A DNA stretch of 64,000 bases from JAAELZ01 sp965237485 (lineage in GTDB: Bacteria > Pseudomonadota > Gammaproteobacteria > Arenicellales > Poriferihabitantaceae), in contig CBDEFQ010000006.1 in NCBI GenBank assembly GCA_965237485.1, forward strand, positions 372,001-436,000, written 5' to 3'. Positions within the stretch are counted from its first letter, which is position 1, and the number at the start of each line of letters is the position of its first letter. Both the position numbers and the translations under genes were made by a program. This document shows, in pieces, positions 15,306-24,329 of this stretch. The notes beneath the pieces were generated by a model, which saw nothing but the letters and a program-made list of their open reading frames with translations, was not told the DNA's origin and ran no database searches.

Positions 15306-16678
15306 AGTCTTGTCCAACATGAAATGATACTGAGAGAAGGGACTGATTCTAATCGGAAATGATACCGAACTAATCTAATTTCTGTTCATGATGGTGAATG
15401 AATACCATTATGAATGACCACCATATAGATACCCTTGATAAGGCACGCTTGTTGCTACAAGGCACTGATGAAATCGATCTGGCAATCGACGGTAAACGCA
15501 ATCGCTATGATTTCATCAAACGCACCTTAATGCGTTTCAAATACAGCAAACCGGGTCGAGCCGATAAGGGTCTTGTGCTGCGTTATATCACACGCATCAG
15601 CGGTTACTCTTATGTGCAAGTGAAACGCCTGGCTGCCAGCTATCTCAAGCACGGTAGAATCCAGTGGCGACATCGTGCCACAAGGGGCTTTGCTAGACGC
15701 TATAGCAATCAAGACATTAAGCTTCTAGCAGATATGGATGAACTCCACGGTACGTTATCAGGCCATGCCACTAGGAAACTCTGTGAGCGCGCCTTGGTTG
15801 TCTATGAGCAAACTGAGTATGCCAACCTGGCACGTATCCCGGTTTCTCATCTATACAATCTACGCCGATCTAAACCCTACCAGAACAATCGCCGTCACTT
15901 TGAAAGACACATTCTAAGCCTTCTTCTATCGGCCAAAGACGTAAGCCACAGCCAGAAGGTCAACCTGGCTATAGCCGTGTAGATACAGTGCATCAGGGCG
16001 ATAAGGACAAGGTTAAAGGGGTCTATCATATCAACGCCGTTGATGAGATCACCCCGTTTGAAGTCGTGTCTTCTACACAGAAAATATCAGAGCCATTCTT
16101 GATGCCTATTCTCACTCAAATGCTAGAGCAATTCCCCTTTGTGATTAAAGGCTTTCATGCCGATAATGGCAGTGAATACATTAACCAATCGGTGGTGCGA
16201 TTGTTGAATAAGCTATTAATCGAGTTGACCAAATCCAGGGCTAGACACCGTAACGACAATGCCTTAGTTGAGTGCAACAATGGGGCCATCGTGCGCAAGC
16301 ATCTTGGCTTCATGCATATCCTGCAAAAATATGCGCCTGATATTAATCAATTTGCCACCGACTTTCTTAACCCTTATTTGAATTATCACCGACCTTGTTT
16401 CTTCCCACAGATCAGCACTAACAACAAAGGAAAACAAGTCAAAACCTATCCATATCGAAACATGATGATGCCTTATGAAAAACTCAAATCGTTGACCAAT
16501 GCACAGTCATATCTTAAAACTCACATCTCGTTTACAATGCTTGACGATATCGTTTATCAGATGACTGATAATGAGGCAGCAAAACAACTCAATGAGGAAA
16601 AAACTAAACTCTTTAAAAACATCTTTGAACAGAAATGACAATCAACTTCTCGGTATCATTCCTGTATTGGAATAGACT
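15306..16678 (+). mobile_element. Integrase-core IS, copy 2
   Basis: An uninterrupted 1373-bp copy. The left end AGTCTTGTCCAACATGAAAT starts at 15306, and the right end AATAGACT ends at 16678. Left flank GAG and right flank GAT share only two bases, so a 3-bp duplication is not evident. The left neighbour is the inverted remnant of a related element. Confidence 0.85.
15398..16638 (+). pseudogene. Integrase-core transposase, frameshifted
   Basis: A transposase with an N-terminal helical DNA-binding region and an rve catalytic core (VDTVHQGD, GFHADNGSEYIN, NALVECNNG). A missing A in the run near 15900 (GAAAG where copy 1 has GAAAAG) shifts the frame: the first part ends at 15982 and the second is open from about 15910 to 16638. 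Combining copy 1 and copy 2 gives one uninterrupted protein of about 413 residues. Programmed slippage at this short A run is possible but not supported by copy 1. Confidence 0.85.
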
Positions 16679-16719
16679 GATGAATGGTAAGTTAACCAGT
16701 ACAAAGTTCTTGGTGATGC

Positions 16720-17582
16720 TTATACAAAAGCGCGGCTTAAAGACTTAGCAAAGCTTAATTGTTGTGGTGAGAGCGAGCTGTTTTTGAATAGGCGAACATC
16801 GATAAGCCCCAAGTTGGGTAAGCCCCAAGACTGCGGTGCGCGAATCAGCTCTTGCGGCACCACGCCCTGCGTAATGACGGTTAACCCCATGCCGGCGGCA
16901 ACCGCTGCTTGCACGCTCATTGAACCTTGCGCCGAAAATTGAATTCGGTATTCAATGCCAGATGTCTCGAACACAGACAAGATTAAATTACGGTAAATGC
17001 AGTGCTGTGGGTGTAAAGCCAATGGGATCGGTTTGCTCGGATCAAATACAAAATTGGGGCTAGCCACCCACAGTAATTCTCGTGTAGATAGTCGTTCCCC
17101 GCCATAGTGCTCGGGCGGCACAGTTGTTACCGCCATATCAAGTTCATTATTTTCCACCATGTCCATGAGGTCGCGGCACATCAGCATGGTGAGTTCAACA
17201 TTGATGCTATGCTCGCCTTGGTGTTGCGAAATTACTTTCTGAAATAGTGGCTTGGTCAATTCTTCGGGCACACCGAGACGCACTACTTCTTGCACCTCGA
17301 TCTGTTGTGCCTTATTTAGCATTTGGTCATGAGCTCGCACTACAGCCTGTGCTTCTATCAGTAGAGTCTGGCCGCTGGTTGTTAGTTGTAGAGTATGATA
17401 ATTACGATGAAATAGTTGGGCGCCGAGTTTTCCTTCTAATTTCTTAATGCGAAATGACAACGCAGCTTGAGAGCAATTGAGACTAACTGCGGCTTTAGAA
17501 AATGAGCCGAGTTTGTCGGCTAGAATGAAACTGCGCAGGCTTTGAATATCTATCTTTGAATATCTATCTTATGGTTGAGCAT
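16720..17582 (-). pseudogene. LysR-family transcriptional regulator, start frameshifted by a 14-bp duplication
   Basis: A LysR regulator with an N-terminal winged HTH (SFSKAAVSLNCSQAALSFRI, KKLEGKLGAQLFHRN) and a periplasmic-binding-protein-like effector domain (VRLGVPEELTKPLF to the end). The natural start ATG is at 17580-17582 (M-L-N-H-K-I-D-I-Q-S-L). A perfect 14-bp tandem duplication at 17541-17568 puts that ATG out of frame and a stop then closes the frame. The first remaining usable codon, a TTG at 17458-17460, would delete most of the HTH. Intact IS256 lies 14 bp upstream. Originally divergent to mttB paralogue 2, it was probably its regulator. It is likely inactive now. Confidence 0.75.
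17541..17568. repeat. 14-bp tandem duplication at the lysR start
   Basis: TTTGAATATCTATC is present twice in tandem (17541-17554 and 17555-17568). Removing one copy restores an open LysR frame from the ATG at 17582. Confidence 0.9.
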
Positions 17583-17596
17583 GGATTAAATAATTC

Positions 17597-18990
17597 GAGT
17601 TATGCCTGAAAGTGGTGTATGGAGTAGTTGACTAAAAGCGGCGTATCGGGATGAGTTGAGTTTACAACAACTTAAACTTCCACAGACATACGCCACTATG
17701 AAACAGAATAAAATTATTTCCTTTGAAAAGCCAGAGCAAAGCATCGATCCGCTGCAAGAATTGATTCGCAATGGTGCCAGGCAACTCATTCAAACCGCGG
17801 TCGAGAGTGAGTTATCTGAACTGCTGTATCGCAATTGTGACAAAGTCTCAGATTCAGGACACGCTGGTGTCGTTCGTAACGGCTATTTGCCAGAACGTGA
17901 ACTGCAAACCGGGATCGGCCCAGTCAAAGTACGTATCCCCAAGGTGCGCTCCCGCACTGGAGTACCGATCACCTTTCGATCTGCTTTAGTGCCGCCGTAT
18001 GTGCGTAAAACGAGAACACTGGAAGCGGCCTTGCCTTGGCTGTATCTCAAGGGTGTCAGCACTGGAGAAATGGGGGATGCACTGAGCGTGCTAGTGGGTC
18101 AATCAGCGACTGGGTTATCATCAAGCACAGTGAGTAAGCTCAAAGCAACGTGGTCTCAGGAGTACAAGGATTGGAATAGAGAAGGTTTAGATCGAGATCG
18201 ATGGGTTTATCTATGGGCGGACGGGATACACAGCGGCCTGCGCGGCGATGAGGGCCGACTCTGTGCCTTAGTTGTCATCGGAGTGAATGAGCGCGGTCAC
18301 AAGAAATTACTGGCGATTGAAGACGGTGAGCGAGAGTCTACGCAGAGTTGGCGAGAGGTGTTGTTGGCACTCAAGGAGCGAGGCCTGAATCAACCAGAGC
18401 GGGGCATCGGTGATGGTGCTTTAGGCTTTTGGAATGCCCTGGAAGAAGTCTATCCTGGCACTAAACATCAACGGTGTTGGGTGCATAAAACGGCCAACGT
18501 GCTGAACAAGCTGCCTAAATCGGTGCAGCCCAAAGCAAAAGCAGCTCTGCATAACATTTGGCAGGAAGAAACCAAAGAAGCGGCGCAAAGCGCCTATCAA
18601 TTATTCATTAAAACCTGTCAAGACAAGTATCCAAAAGCCACGCAGTGCTTGGAAAAAGATCGCGAAGAGTTAATGACGTTCTACTCGTTCCCTGCCAAGC
18701 ACTGGATGAGCATACGTACTACGAATCCAATTGAATCAACATTCGCGACTATCCGACACCGTACCAAACGATGCAAGGGATGTCTTAGCCGTGATGGCAT
18801 GTTAAGTATGATGTTCAAGCTGGGTCAGTGCGCAGAGAAAAAGTGGAACCGAATACGCGGGTTCGCCTATCTAGCAAAAGTGATTCAAGGGGTTCCATTT
18901 AAAGATGGAATAGAGCAAACTAATGACTACTCAGATCAAACCGAGGCCGCTTGAAGAAAATGCCTCATACACCAGATTCGGGCATAACTC
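17597..18990 (+). mobile_element. IS256-family element, complete
   Basis: 1394 bp with imperfect inverted ends (GAGTTATGCCTGAAAGTGG on the left, GAGTTATGCCCGAATCTGG inverted on the right) and a perfect 9-bp target duplication AAATAATTC (17588-17596 and 18991-18999). It carries one intact transposase gene. Confidence 0.95.
17698..18954 (+). CDS. IS256-family transposase
   Basis: About 418 residues from the ATG at 17698 (an upstream TTG at 17656 is also in frame). Visible IS256 features are VRNGYLPERELQTGIGPVKV, the first Asp in VYLWADGIHSGLR, the second Asp in GIGDGALGFWNAL with the following KHQRCWVHKTANVLN, and the Glu in SIRTTNPIESTFATIRHRT. The gene is uninterrupted, so this copy may be mobile. 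Confidence 0.94.
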   Translation: MKQNKIISFEKPEQSIDPLQELIRNGARQLIQTAVESELSELLYRNCDKVSDSGHAGVVRNGYLPERELQTGIGPVKVRIPKVRSRTGVPITFRSALVPPYVRKTRTLEAALPWLYLKGVSTGEMGDALSVLVGQSATGLSSSTVSKLKATWSQEYKDWNREGLDRDRWVYLWADGIHSGLRGDEGRLCALVVIGVNERGHKKLLAIEDGERESTQSWREVLLALKERGLNQPERGIGDGALGFWNALEEVYPGTKHQRCWVHKTANVLNKLPKSVQPKAKAALHNIWQEETKEAAQSAYQLFIKTCQDKYPKATQCLEKDREELMTFYSFPAKHWMSIRTTNPIESTFATIRHRTKRCKGCLSRDGMLSMMFKLGQCAEKKWNRIRGFAYLAKVIQGVPFKDGIEQTNDYSDQTEAA

Positions 18991-19035
18991 AAATAATTCT
19001 TATAGCAGTCACAATTATAAATTGTTTTACTTATA

Positions 19036-20239
19036 GAGAGTGCAGCATAACTCATCGAGTATCTACATAATTTGTTAAAATTAAGCATGCAAAAACCATT
19101 CGCCACCCAACGAGATTTATTAGTATCAAGATCAGATTTGGATCATCCAATTCTGCATAGTCTTGATGATACAGAAGTGCTATTAGATTGGAGCGAAATA
19201 GAGACACTGCTTTCATCTATTTATGCTGGCACTACTGGCCGCCCTAGTTATCCATTACTTAGTTTGTTCCGCAGCTTGATGCTGGGAATTTGGTATGAAC
19301 TGTCGGATAGGGAGTTAGCACAGTGCTTATTTAGAGATTTATTGTTTCGTAAGTTTTGCCGCTTTGAGTTAGGCGGCGATGTACCTGAAGCTTCGACCCT
19401 TGGGTGCTTTCGTAACCAGTTAATGGAGCACGAACTGTGGGATCGCTTGCTAGGTGAGATCAATCGTCAACTTGAAGCGAAGAACATTATTATGAGCAAG
19501 GGGCGCATCAACATTATAGATGCAACACCTATAGAAGCGGCTCGTTCTGGAAATGGTAACGGCAAAGACGGGACGCCTAAGCGAGACCCTGAAGCGAGCT
19601 GGCATGTCAAAAATGACAGCCGAGGTCGAAAGAAGTCTACCTATGGCTACTCAGTGCATACGGGAGTTGATGAGGATGGGTTTGTTCAGCGCCAGAATGT
19701 GACGCCAGGGCATGTTCATGACAGCCAACTGCGCGATGAATTGCTGTTGGGCGATGAGACTGCCCTATATGCTGATGCGGCGTATAGTTCTGAGGAGACG
19801 CGAGATAAACTGGAGCAACTTGGAATTGATGATCAGGTTCAACGCAAGGGCTATCGAGGTAATCCGTTGTCAGATGCAGACCGTACCCGTAATGCAGTTA
19901 TTGCGGTAACGCGAGCAGGTGGCGAACGGCTCTTTGCGACTTACAAGCAGCATTATGGTTTAGCTCGCACTCGGTTCATGGGGCTAGCGAAGAACCAGAC
20001 TGTTTACGGCCTAGCGGCGATGGCAGCGAATATCCGTAAAGGCACTAAGTTCTTAAGCTTGTATGGCTTGCCTGATTGGCACTATGCTGGATAGTTGTGC
20101 CTTTAATATGGCTTAGGTGCTCGAATTGATAAAATAGTGACTAAATGATGATCGAATACGCGAAACTGGGCAAATATAGCTCAAAATAATGAGTGCTTCG
20201 AAAATATCAAACTAAAATCGTGAGTTACGCTGCGCTCTC
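19036..20239 (+). mobile_element. IS5-family element, complete
   Basis: 1204 bp with inverted ends GAGAGTGCAGCATAACTCA (19036) and the inverse of GAGAGCGCAGCGTAACTCA (ending 20239). They are flanked by the 5-bp repeat TTATA (19031-19035 and 20240-20244). It inserted 43 bp upstream of the mttB2 start codon. Confidence 0.92.
19087..20094 (+). CDS. IS5-family transposase
   Basis: About 335 residues from the ATG at 19087 (an in-frame TTG at 19072 is possible). It has the DUF772 N-terminal domain (LLSLFRSLMLGIWYELSDRE) and the DDE core: Asp in INIIDATPIEAARS, Asp in ALYADAAYSSEETRD, and the C-terminal Y-R-E type region around RAGGERLFATYKQHYGLART. It is uninterrupted and probably functional. Confidence 0.92.
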   Translation: MQKPFATQRDLLVSRSDLDHPILHSLDDTEVLLDWSEIETLLSSIYAGTTGRPSYPLLSLFRSLMLGIWYELSDRELAQCLFRDLLFRKFCRFELGGDVPEASTLGCFRNQLMEHELWDRLLGEINRQLEAKNIIMSKGRINIIDATPIEAARSGNGNGKDGTPKRDPEASWHVKNDSRGRKKSTYGYSVHTGVDEDGFVQRQNVTPGHVHDSQLRDELLLGDETALYADAAYSSEETRDKLEQLGIDDQVQRKGYRGNPLSDADRTRNAVIAVTRAGGERLFATYKQHYGLARTRFMGLAKNQTVYGLAAMAANIRKGTKFLSLYGLPDWHYAG

Positions 20240-20287
20240 TTATAGCTAGTTTTTTTTAGATTTGTCTATTCCTAGAAATATGTAGTT

Positions 20288-21838
20288 ATGAGCGAAGAAA
20301 TCAAACAAGGTCGGCGCGGCGGGCGCAAAGCGCGCCGAGAACTAAGAACTGACCGCACCACCACCATGCTACCGGCGCTTAAACGTAAGCTACCGCTGAC
20401 GGAGCCGATGGACGAAGAACAAGTGCACAAAATTGATGATGCATCCATGGCCATCTTGGAAGAGGTCGGTGTGGTGTTTCGTGACCCAATTGCATTGGAA
20501 GATTGGAAAAAGGCAGGTGCAGATGTGAGGGGTGAGCGTGTGCATCTGGACCGTAATCATATTCGTGAATTGATAAAAAGCATCCCTACCTCATTCACTT
20601 ATCATGCTCGTAACACCGAGAATAATTTACCTTTTGGTAATGATTATTCGATTTTTGTACCGATGACTGGCGCGCCGTACATACGCGACTTAGACGACAA
20701 ACGTCGCGGCCCTACTTTAGATGATTTGGCCAATTTTCATAAGCTAAGCCAAATATGTCCAGCGATCCATTCTTCAGCCCACCATATTGTTGAGCCGATG
20801 GACCACATGATCTCGCATAGGCACTTGCGTATCACCTATTCATCCATGAAATATTCCGACAAAACTTTTATGGGCATGACCACCTCGCCCAAGAATGCCG
20901 AAGACGTAATTGAGATGTGCGCCATTTTATTTGGTGAGGAATATATGGAAACCCATCCGGTGGTCACGGGCAATTGCAATGGCAACTCACCTTTGGTGTG
21001 GGACGAAACGATGTTGGGTGCGATGCGCGCTTTTTGTAAAAAGAATCAACCGGTATTGTGTTCTCCGTTCGTGTTAGGCGGTGCCAATACGCCTGCATCA
21101 ACTGCACCAGCAGTGGCGCAACTAAACGCGGAAGCTTTGTCGGCACTGGCATACACCCAAGTAGTGCGTAAGGCTTGCCCCGCGATTTACGGTCATTACT
21201 TATCAACCGTCTCAATGCAATCGGGTGCACCGATGGCAGGCACGCCAGAAATTAGCTTAATGAATTTTATGATCGGCCAGATGGCGCGCTATTACGACGT
21301 ACCGTGGCGCACTTCTAACACCTTGGGCGGTGCTAAAACGTTCGATGCGCAAGCAGGATACGAGAGTGCCACCACAATGATGGCGGTGCTAATGGCAGGC
21401 GCTAACTATCTGTGGCACTCAGCGGGATGGAACGAAGCGGGTATGCACTGTTCGATGGCCAAATTTGTAGTTGATGCGGAGCAATGCGCTATGGGCTATC
21501 GCATGGCCGAAGGCATTCGCTGGGATGATTTTGACGAAGCGCTTGCGGCAGTACGCGACATTGGGCCTGGTGGGCACTATCTCGGCCACCAACACACTCA
21601 GGATAACTTCCAGCGCGCTTTTTTTATGCCGAAGCTTTTCGACAATAATTCAATCGAGCAATGGGCTGCGGAGGGTTCGATGGAAATTACGCAGAGGGCA
21701 TTGATTGAAACAAAGGCAATGTTAGATGCCTATGAGGAGCCAAAATTGGATGAGGGCGTTAATGAAGCCCTACTTGATTATATTGCCCGAAGAGAGCGCG
21801 AGATCCCTGCGGTGGAGGCTTTGAACAACGAATTTTAG
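20288..21838 (+). CDS. Trimethylamine methyltransferase (MttB) superfamily protein, paralogue 2
   Basis: 516 residues, homologous over its whole length to the protein at 5262-6806 (shared MKYSDKTFMG, NGNSPLVWDETMLGA, TVSMQSGAP, GPGGHYLGHQHTQDNF). It has no internal amber codon, so it is a non-pyrrolysine MttB homologue. It starts with a basic segment (GRRGGRKARRELR) like paralogue 1. It is divergent from the damaged LysR gene. Its own promoter region carries IS5, so expression may be lost or IS-driven. A tertiary or quaternary methylamine substrate is expected from the family; which one is unknown. Confidence 0.85.
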   Translation: MSEEIKQGRRGGRKARRELRTDRTTTMLPALKRKLPLTEPMDEEQVHKIDDASMAILEEVGVVFRDPIALEDWKKAGADVRGERVHLDRNHIRELIKSIPTSFTYHARNTENNLPFGNDYSIFVPMTGAPYIRDLDDKRRGPTLDDLANFHKLSQICPAIHSSAHHIVEPMDHMISHRHLRITYSSMKYSDKTFMGMTTSPKNAEDVIEMCAILFGEEYMETHPVVTGNCNGNSPLVWDETMLGAMRAFCKKNQPVLCSPFVLGGANTPASTAPAVAQLNAEALSALAYTQVVRKACPAIYGHYLSTVSMQSGAPMAGTPEISLMNFMIGQMARYYDVPWRTSNTLGGAKTFDAQAGYESATTMMAVLMAGANYLWHSAGWNEAGMHCSMAKFVVDAEQCAMGYRMAEGIRWDDFDEALAAVRDIGPGGHYLGHQHTQDNFQRAFFMPKLFDNNSIEQWAAEGSMEITQRALIETKAMLDAYEEPKLDEGVNEALLDYIARREREIPAVEALNNEF

Positions 21839-21850
21839 CGTCGCAGTGTT

Positions 21851-21871
21851 AAACTGTTGACTCGACAGTTT
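21851..21871 (+). terminator. Hairpin downstream of mttB2
   Basis: AAACTGT (21851-21857) pairs with ACAGTTT (21865-21871) around a 7-nt loop, 12 bp after the stop codon of mttB2. There is no T run afterwards. It is probably a weak terminator or an mRNA end stabiliser. Confidence 0.4.
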
Positions 21872-21883
21872 AGTAGCGCGGAT

Positions 21884-22389
21884 ATGTGTGATCGGAATAT
21901 AGTTTTTAGCTTCGGCTTAACGCTGCTGAGTTTGTGGTCATCGACGTGTATTGCTCAGTCTGTGCGGTTCAATGTAGCTAGCCTAAACATTCACTATACC
22001 GTCGTCAAGAAATCGGTAGACGACTGGACACCGCGTAGAAAGGCTGTTTCCAAGGTCATAGATCAGATCAATGCTGACATATTTGCATTTCAAGAAATGG
22101 AGACCTTTGCTGGAGGTGATTATAGTGAACACAATATTCAATTAGATTGGATACTGCAAAATGCAGCCATTTATGAAGCAGCGGCGGTAGGCGACCCAGC
22201 AATTTACCCTAGCACACAGCCAATTCTTTATAGGGCGGATACTTTTAAGCCGCTACAACAAGGCTTTTTCTTCTTCGCAGATACGCCAGATAAAATTTAT
22301 TCTAAGCAATGGAATGGCGGCTACCCGTACTTTTGTAGTTGGGTAGAATTTGAGGATGTATCCTCAAAAAAGCGGTTTTATGTGTTTAA
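21884..22389 (+). pseudogene. Endonuclease/exonuclease/phosphatase family protein, 3' truncated
   Basis: The N-terminal about 168 residues of a secreted EEP-fold protein. They comprise a signal peptide (FSFGLTLLSLWSSTCIAQS), then FNVASLNIHY and DDWTPRRKAVSKVIDQINAD followed by FAFQEMETF, with the metal-binding Glu in the QE motif. The gene is cut by IS1380 after YVFN, which in relatives is followed by the H-containing active-site strand. The C-terminal half is absent on the far side of the IS. The ATG at 21884 is preferred over an upstream TTG at 21857. Confidence 0.8.
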
Positions 22390-24093
22390 CCTAGAAAAAT
22401 CAGTTGAACCTCCACTAACGGATGTATTATCGTTGCAATCAATTGAATTAAAAGGAGAAACACCATGGTCGCCAAAGATAAATCCTTTCACCCAGAGGGT
22501 GCGCTAAAACCGGAGGTTTCAAACGCTGTTTCCACCTTATTATCGACTGAAACGTTCGATGGAAAAATTCACGTTGAATGGGATCCGTCAGCGGCAGTAA
22601 CGCCCATAGGACCGTTGCCTTTTTTCATTCAATATTTAAAACTTGGTGGTCTGTTTAAGCCATGGGTGAGCAGTTGCCCATTGGAATATCGAAGCAATAA
22701 CGCACCTGAGAAGATCAATGTGTTGGGCTCATTTTTGTTGTCTGTTCTCTCGGGTCACAATCGCTACGCACACATGGCCAGCTTAATGGGCGATCGTATC
22801 AACACCAAAATGCTTGGAATGACCAAAGCGGTTAGCGACGATTCGGCGCGCCGTGCGCTGAAGAAGATGGATGAGGAACAAGGTATAGCCTGGCTACAAA
22901 CTCATTTGCAACGTTGCTACGAGCCCTTGCTCACACAGCCATGGATATTGGATTGTGACGTAACGGTTAAACCGCTATACGGTCATCAAGAAGGTGCCAA
23001 GGTTGGCTATAATCCACACAAACCTGGCCGGCCCTCGCACACGTATCACACCTATATGATTGCCAATCTTCGTCTTGTATTGGATGTTGAGGTCAAGTCT
23101 GGCACTGAGGTAGCTGCTAGTCATTCTTCGCCGGGTCTATGGGAGCTGTTGGATCGATTGCCACGTTCATCTTGGCCGCACTTTATTCGAGGCGATTGTG
23201 ACTGGGGTACCCAGGATGTGATGAGCACTGCAGAACAAAGAGGCGTCAATTACTTGTTTAAGCTAAGGAAGTCTAAGTACGTTAAGCAACTGATACAGCA
23301 GCATAGCGTGTCGGGCTGGGATTATGTTATCGATGGCTGGGAAGCCAAAGAAAGTTGTTTGAAGTTGGCTGCGTGGAACGATCATCGGCGCGTGGTAATC
23401 GTTCGTCGTCGTTTAGCAAAGGACGCGCTGCTGGTATTGGAAGAGAAAAGTCAAGGCCAGCAGAGCTTTGTTTTTTTGCAAGAAGCGGATGATATTCGCG
23501 CGTTTGAATACGCTGTTCTGGTCACCTCATTAGACGATGAGGTGATTAGCATCGTCCAACATTATCGAGATCGAGCCGACTGCGAAAACAATTTTGATGA
23601 AATCAAGAACCATTGGGGTTGGGGCGGGTTTACTACCGCCGATATCAAGCCCTGTCGCTTTATAGCGCGGATCATTGCCTTGATTTATAACGGGTGGAAT
23701 ATATTCACTAGGCTGGCTAACCCAGACAAACAGATGGAAGCGATTACTAGTCGACCGCTATTACTGAGTTCGGTGGGGCGCGGTTACTGAATCGGGGCGG
23801 AAAAAGACTATGACGATTACTAGCACGCACGCCAAGGCCGACTTAATTCGCGACACGTTTGACCAAATACAACACGTCTTTAATTCATTGAAGGCGATTG
23901 CGCCGCAGTTGAGCGTGGCGCAAGTTTGGTGCCGCATTCTAAGCGAGGCGATGAAGAAATATCTTGGTGGAACGATTCTTCAACCGCCAGATGACCGCTG
24001 TTTACTTGGCTAAAGTGTCTCGGAGGCAGTAGCGACGATGGAAGGGTTGTTTATGTTGGCCTCATTGGAGAGGCTTTAACTGCGTTTTTTAGG
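22390..24093 (+). mobile_element. IS1380-family element
   Basis: Inverted ends CCTAGAAAAATCAGTTGAAC (22390) and the inverse of CCTAAAAAACGCAGTTAAAG (ending 24093) bound one transposase gene. The flanking bases (TTTAA and GTAAT) do not match, and the interrupted gene does not resume on the right. A deletion next to the element is therefore likely. Confidence 0.85.
22465..24013 (+). pseudogene. IS1380-family transposase, frameshifted near the C-terminus
   Basis: A transposase of the IS1380 group, preceded by a strong ribosome-binding site (AAAGGAGAAACACC). Core motifs are WILDCDVTVKPLYGHQEGA, FIRGDCDWGTQDVM and ENNFDEIKNHWGWGGFTT. The first frame stops at 23790 after LLLSSVGRGY. The C-terminal tail continues in the next frame (TITSTHAKADLIRDTF) to 24013. 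Dropping one G in GGGGCGCGG near 23775-23783 rejoins them. It is probably inactive unless the base is an error. Confidence 0.88.
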
Positions 24094-24329
24094 GTAATGG
24101 TTTTGGTTGCTTTTGACGTGACAAAAGTAACTCGCTCGCGGAGCGAAATCCTACGTTAAAGAAATAATGAAACGTCCGAATTTCGCTCTTTTCAGGCAGT
24201 CAGTAGATTTAGAAATAGCTCGAAGATTCCTTGTGAGTCGCCATTCATAATTTGATGATTTTGTAACATTGATTGCAAATGAGCTGCCGAATATGATGTT
24301 TAGGACGGGTCCCTTTGAGGTCAATACAC
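24094..24329. other. Non-coding stretch right of IS1380
   Basis: 236 bp with no credible gene, no continuation of the EEP gene and no recognisable repeat. It probably includes the lost intergenic region downstream of the questin-oxidase-like pseudogene. Confidence 0.4.

Larger units (their letters stand above)
17583..20287. promoter_or_regulatory. Former lysR-mttB2 divergent promoter, invaded by IS256 and IS5
   Basis: If the two ISs and their duplicated target copies are subtracted, only about 93 bp of host DNA (17583-17596, 19000-19035, 20245-20287) separate the LysR start from the mttB2 start. That is the usual layout for a LysR regulator and its target. Both ISs have precise target duplications, so each inserted independently into this short region. 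The promoter of either gene is probably disrupted or replaced by IS-borne promoters. Confidence 0.65.

Noticed and set aside
7617..16678. A composite transposon formed by the two integrase-core IS copies carrying the PanB/TauE genes
   Set aside because: The outer ends show only a 3-bp match for copy 1 alone and none for the pair, and the interior junctions indicate separate deletions.
17656..17697. Upstream TTG start of the IS256 transposase
   Set aside because: The ATG at 17698 gives the family-typical N-terminus; the extra 14 residues lie in the IS end.
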